NCBI GenBank assembly: GCA_902459845.2
Contig: CABPSV020000506.1
Span: 2,501-14,733 of the forward strand
Reading direction: 5' to 3'
DNA: 12,233 bases
From: Hepatocystis sp. ex Piliocolobus tephrosceles
Taxonomy: Eukaryota; Apicomplexa; Aconoidasida; Haemosporida; Plasmodiidae
How positions within the stretch are numbered: position 1 is the first letter of the stretch; every line of letters begins with the position of its first letter. Below, piece after piece: positions 9,375 through 12,233 of the stretch. The position numbers and the translations under genes are program-made. Below the pieces are notes generated by a model. The model was not told where the DNA came from, did not search any database, and saw only the letters and a list, made by a program, of their open reading frames with translations.

Positions 9375-9768
9375 GCGTACGCCTTATTGCGTTTTCTCAT
9401 TCACATAAAATGTAACTAATTTGTTTGTTTAAATAATGGCCTAACTAAAAAAAAAAAAAGTAAATAAATAAATAAATAAAATAAAATTAACGAACTAAAA
9501 GCATAAAACAGAAAACAAAAAACAAAAAAAAATAAACAAAAAAGTTAAGATTTGATTAATGTTTAAAAAGGAATAAAAAAGTAAACAATTTACAATTCCT
9601 TTTAAAAAAATAGCTTATTGTTACGACTGCCATATTTTTACGTTTGGTACATGTTGCTATGCGTGCATTTTTCTAGCTGTTGTTTTATTTTCTTGTTCTT
9701 TTTCAATGCTTCGAAAACGGAAACATTTAAGAAAAAAACGCAAGGTTTAAAATGCATAAGAGCTGTAG

Positions 9769-9770
<2 letters not shown>

Positions 9771-9805
<35 letters not shown>
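9771..9805. repeat. Poly(dT) tract, 35 T
   Basis: An uninterrupted run of 35 T, immediately followed by a TA-rich tandem repeat. The reverse strand reads as poly-Lys in spurious ORFs. Confidence 0.95.
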
Positions 9806-9808
<3 letters not shown>

Positions 9809-9879
9809 TATATATTTATATATGTATTTATATATATATTTATATATGTATTTATATATATATTTATATATACATTTAT
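9806..9879. repeat. 24-bp TA-rich tandem repeat, three copies
   Basis: About three copies of a 24-bp unit built from TATTTATATATA and TATTTATATATG halves. The last copy changes ATGT to ACAT. Divisible by three, it keeps several frames open and yields spurious Tyr/Ile ORFs. Confidence 0.85.
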
Positions 9880-10124
9880 GAAAACAAGAAAAGTAAAAAG
9901 TAAACAATTTTTTTTTTTTTTTGACCAATATGACAAGTATAAATAAATTGGTAAAACGGCAAAAAGTTGTGTCAAGCAAAGAGCGTTTCCATACAAGCAA
10001 ATAATATAAATTCATATATGTATACGTACATGTGTTTAGGTTTGTGCTATTATACATAATCACATATCCCATTATATTATACTTATTTCATTACAATGTG
10101 ATTAATATTCTATGTTTCTCTCTC

Positions 10125-10130
<6 letters not shown>

Positions 10131-10156
<26 letters not shown>
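10131..10156. repeat. Poly(dA) tract, 26 A, followed by (TA)n
   Basis: A run of 26 A that passes directly into a TA repeat ending near 10176, about 260 bp upstream of the third gene. Confidence 0.9.
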
Positions 10157-10172
<16 letters not shown>

Positions 10173-10360
10173 TATAATATTATGATCATTTGCTAAATTC
10201 ACCTGAACATATGTACTAGCGGCAATAAATTGTTCCACTATTGTTCTCATTATAGTAGTAATATAGCGTTTTTTTTTTTTTTTTTTTTTGTTTTTTTTGT
10301 TTTTTTGTGCGCATAAAATTATGCACTAGCTAGCTATACAACATATGTACATTATACAAG

Positions 10361-10370
10361 CACACGTGTG
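10361..10370. promoter_or_regulatory. Perfect 10-bp palindrome CACACGTGTG upstream of the third gene
   Basis: A perfect palindrome with a CACGTG core, 46 bp before the start codon at 10416. It lies in a short zone of higher complexity (10310-10386) that also has a 6-bp hairpin, GCATAA and TTATGC, at 10311-10324. A factor-binding role is inference from symmetry and position only; I cannot match it to a specific Plasmodium regulator. Confidence 0.25.
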
Positions 10371-10386
10371 TAAAAATATTGCTAGC

Positions 10387-10415
<29 letters not shown>

Positions 10416-10417
<2 letters not shown>

Positions 10418-12233
10418 GAAGATAAATTTCATGCATACAAAACAAATAAGCTACATTCAGAATCAATTTACCTTATCAAAAGCTGCAATAGTAAACATAA
10501 TAAAATGGAGATCACTGAACGCACATATTCACATATGTAGCACTAGCCATATAAAAAATGGTAATGCGAAAAAGATAGAAAAAAAATATTTTAACACAAT
10601 TAATTCAGACCATAAGTTAAATGAAGTTTTAACTGTTGCTGAGAAGATTTTGAACGAAACTAATTTTAGTGTCTATGTACAAAATAGTAAAAAACAAAAT
10701 GAAGAAAATAAAATTTGTTTTAAAAAAGAAGAAAAACAAATAGATATATTTAAATTACTAAACATAATAAATAAAATATTAACATTAATAAAAGAAGAAG
10801 ACAATGTTTTACAAATAAAAGTATGGGATAATAATATATTTCATAATCTTTTAGCTTATATAAAATTAAAAATACCTATTTTTAATTTTAATGAAATGTT
10901 TTTATTTGTTTTATGTTTTTCTAAGATACAATTTATGCCACAAATGTTATTGGAAAAAACATTCTTAACCATTCAGGAAAACAATTTTTTAATTAATTTT
11001 TTTAAAAATGATATGAACAAATATTTTCAGTTCTTGTTAATTTTGTCAAATATTAAAAATTTAAAAAATATATATACTAATCCTTGTTTTATGACATTTA
11101 TAAATAATTATATGCAAATAGTTTTGGATCATATAAAAAAAAAAGAAACTACAGAAGGGGATGAAGGTGTAGAGGTGGACGAAGATAAGGAGGTGGGTGA
11201 ACGTACGCTAGCAAACGAAAATAAGGAGGTGAACGAAAATGTGAAGGTGGACGAAAATAAGGAGGTGGACGAAAATAAGGAGGTGGACGAAAATATCGAC
11301 ATAAATCTCGATTGTTACATGCTCATATGTACATCTTTATATAACTTAAATATTAGAAACACAAAATTAATGCAAGAAATTAGTAATCAAATAATAAAAT
11401 TATTAATATATAATAAATATGCTAATAAATCGAAACAAATAGATATATCAAAAAAAATAATTAATATATATATGTCTTTATGTTCTTTAGGTTATACTAA
11501 TTATTATTTTTATGATAAATTAAATTCATATTTATATAATAATATTTATTTTATACCTATAAATTCTTGTTTAACACTTTTACTTTCAATATGTACGTTA
11601 AAAGAAGAACAAAATTTTATGTTTCCCCTATGTATGTTATCATTACTAGAAAAAAAATTTATAAATAATTTTTATGCACTTAATGAAAATGATTTGTTAT
11701 TATTAATTTATTTATTTACATATTTAGAGTTGCATATACCAAACAAGGATGTATATGTAAATATGTTTGATTATTTATTCAATTATAAGCATTTTATTGT
11801 ATCAAATGAAGATGATAAAATTAAATTGTTACAAATATATATTTCTTTATCACAGTCACCCCTAAAAAATAAATATACATCAGAATATTGTACGGAGCAA
11901 GGTAAGTTAAAAGATAAAGACCAAAGTGATATTATACATACAAACGAAAAAACAGACGAAAAAACAGACGAAAAAACAGACGAAAAAACAGACGAAAAAA
12001 CAGACAAAAAAACAGACAAAAAAACAGACAAAAAAACAGACGAAATAAACAAAGTAATAATTGAAAAATTAAGGCAGAAGGGGGTATTGAAAAATATGTT
12101 CTGCGAAAGTATATCACCCGACGAAGTATTACAGAATGAAATACTATATAATAATTTTATTAATAACGAACAAAATATTGAGCAAAATTTAGCTGAGTCA
12201 AACAATAAAATAAACGATGAAATAGAAGTAATA
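10416..12233 (+). CDS. Helix-rich protein, partial at the 3' end; possible mitochondrial RAP/HPR-type RNA-binding protein
   Basis: The first 606 codons of a gene that runs off the window. The frame is open throughout, and an in-frame TAG at 10383 makes 10416 the first ATG after a 27-A run. Residues 1 to about 60 are basic and Ser/Asn-rich with few acidic residues, compatible with an organelle presequence. Residues about 108-245 and 295-500 are Leu/Ile/Phe-rich amphipathic helices of roughly 35-40 residue spacing, with recurrent patterns such as LCSLGY and LFTYLEL. Two charged inserts interrupt them: VDENKE (254-293) and TDEK (509-544). In apicomplexans, helical repeats of this kind behind a presequence occur in RAP-domain proteins that bind organellar RNA, whose RAP domain is C-terminal and would lie beyond the window. 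No catalytic motif, zinc finger or clear membrane segment was seen. The family assignment is a guess from pattern; the gene itself is secure. Confidence 0.88.
11175..11294 (+). repeat. 18-bp coding repeat (VDENKE-type), about 6.5 degenerate copies
   Basis: In-frame units close to GTGGACGAAAATAAGGAG at residues 254-293. The last two full units are identical, while earlier ones drift (VDEDKE, NENKE, VNENVK). The + strand is almost free of C and unusually G-rich for this gene, so the array differs in composition from the flanking helical region. Confidence 0.9.
11940..12047 (+). repeat. 12-bp coding repeat, nine copies of TDEK/TDKK
   Basis: Nine in-frame 12-bp units encode one TNEK, four TDEK, three TDKK and one TDEI (residues 509-544). 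E and K units are grouped in blocks, consistent with slippage duplication of a single point change. The array is a charged, probably disordered insert between helical parts. Confidence 0.93.

Larger units (their letters stand above)
8997..10415. other. Intergenic region between the membrane-protein gene and the third gene
   Basis: A 1.4 kb spacer between co-oriented genes, expected to hold the 3' UTR of the first and the promoter and leader of the second. It contains a degenerate 22-bp repeat, a CATA/AT microsatellite, an A-rich stretch at 9447-9545, an island of about 30% G+C at about 9610-9770, a 35-T run followed by a 24-bp TA-rich repeat, a CACACGTGTG palindrome at 10361-10370, and a 27-A run abutting the next start codon. 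The ORFs present on both strands are translations of these repeats. No gene was recognised. Confidence 0.75.

Noticed and set aside
9690..9730. Possible tRNA T-loop (TTCGAAAAC)
   Set aside because: No acceptor stem, D-arm or anticodon arm could be formed around it.
9618..10072. Overlapping ORFs on both strands with poly-Phe or poly-Lys and Tyr/Ile repeats
   Set aside because: Dominated by the 35-T run and the 24-bp TA-rich repeat; opposite-strand frames are equally open, as expected from repeats.
11783..12205. Minus-strand ORFs of 140 and 61 codons with Ser-Val-Phe or Cys-Leu-Phe repeats
   Set aside because: Shadows of the TDEK/TDKK 12-bp repeat in the third gene, which is open on the + strand for all 606 codons.

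Overview
The window looks like nuclear chromosomal DNA from a malaria parasite (genus Plasmodium, or a very close apicomplexan relative). The non-coding DNA is extremely A+T rich, with homopolymeric A or T runs of up to 48 bases and (AT)18 tracts. The proteins carry Asn/Lys/Asp/Glu-rich low-complexity arrays, and start codons sit in A-rich contexts. Only the histone and a few intergenic islands are noticeably richer in G+C. I cannot fix the species from sequence alone.

Layout: three protein-coding genes, all on the + strand in head-to-tail order, separated by long intergenic regions. (1) 1-2812 is upstream DNA with no convincing protein gene; a compositionally distinct island at about 640-800 stands out. 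(2) 2813-3223 is a complete, intronless histone H3. (3) 3224-6275 is a 3 kb intergenic spacer that holds two minisatellites: a 7/21-bp array at 5194-5307, and a 26-bp array at 6103-6206 just upstream of the next gene. (4) 6276-8996 is a complete 906-residue membrane protein. It has a roughly 600-residue hydrophilic, repeat-filled N-terminal region followed by a four-helix membrane domain with a large first loop and a small second loop. (5) 8997-10415 is a 1.4 kb spacer. (6) 10416-12233 is the first 606 codons of a third gene, still open at the window edge. It encodes a helix-rich protein with a presequence-like N-terminus, possibly a mitochondrial RNA-binding helical-repeat (RAP/HPR-type) protein.

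The genes do not form an operon and have no evident shared pathway; the arrangement looks like ordinary Plasmodium gene order. I see no mobile element, CRISPR array, tRNA or rRNA. The most unusual item is a run of nine GGGG tracts inside the membrane-protein coding sequence, a strong candidate G-quadruplex in very A+T-rich surroundings. Next come the tetraspan (claudin-like) architecture of that protein, the promoter-proximal 26-bp minisatellite, and the G+C-richer island at 640-800.
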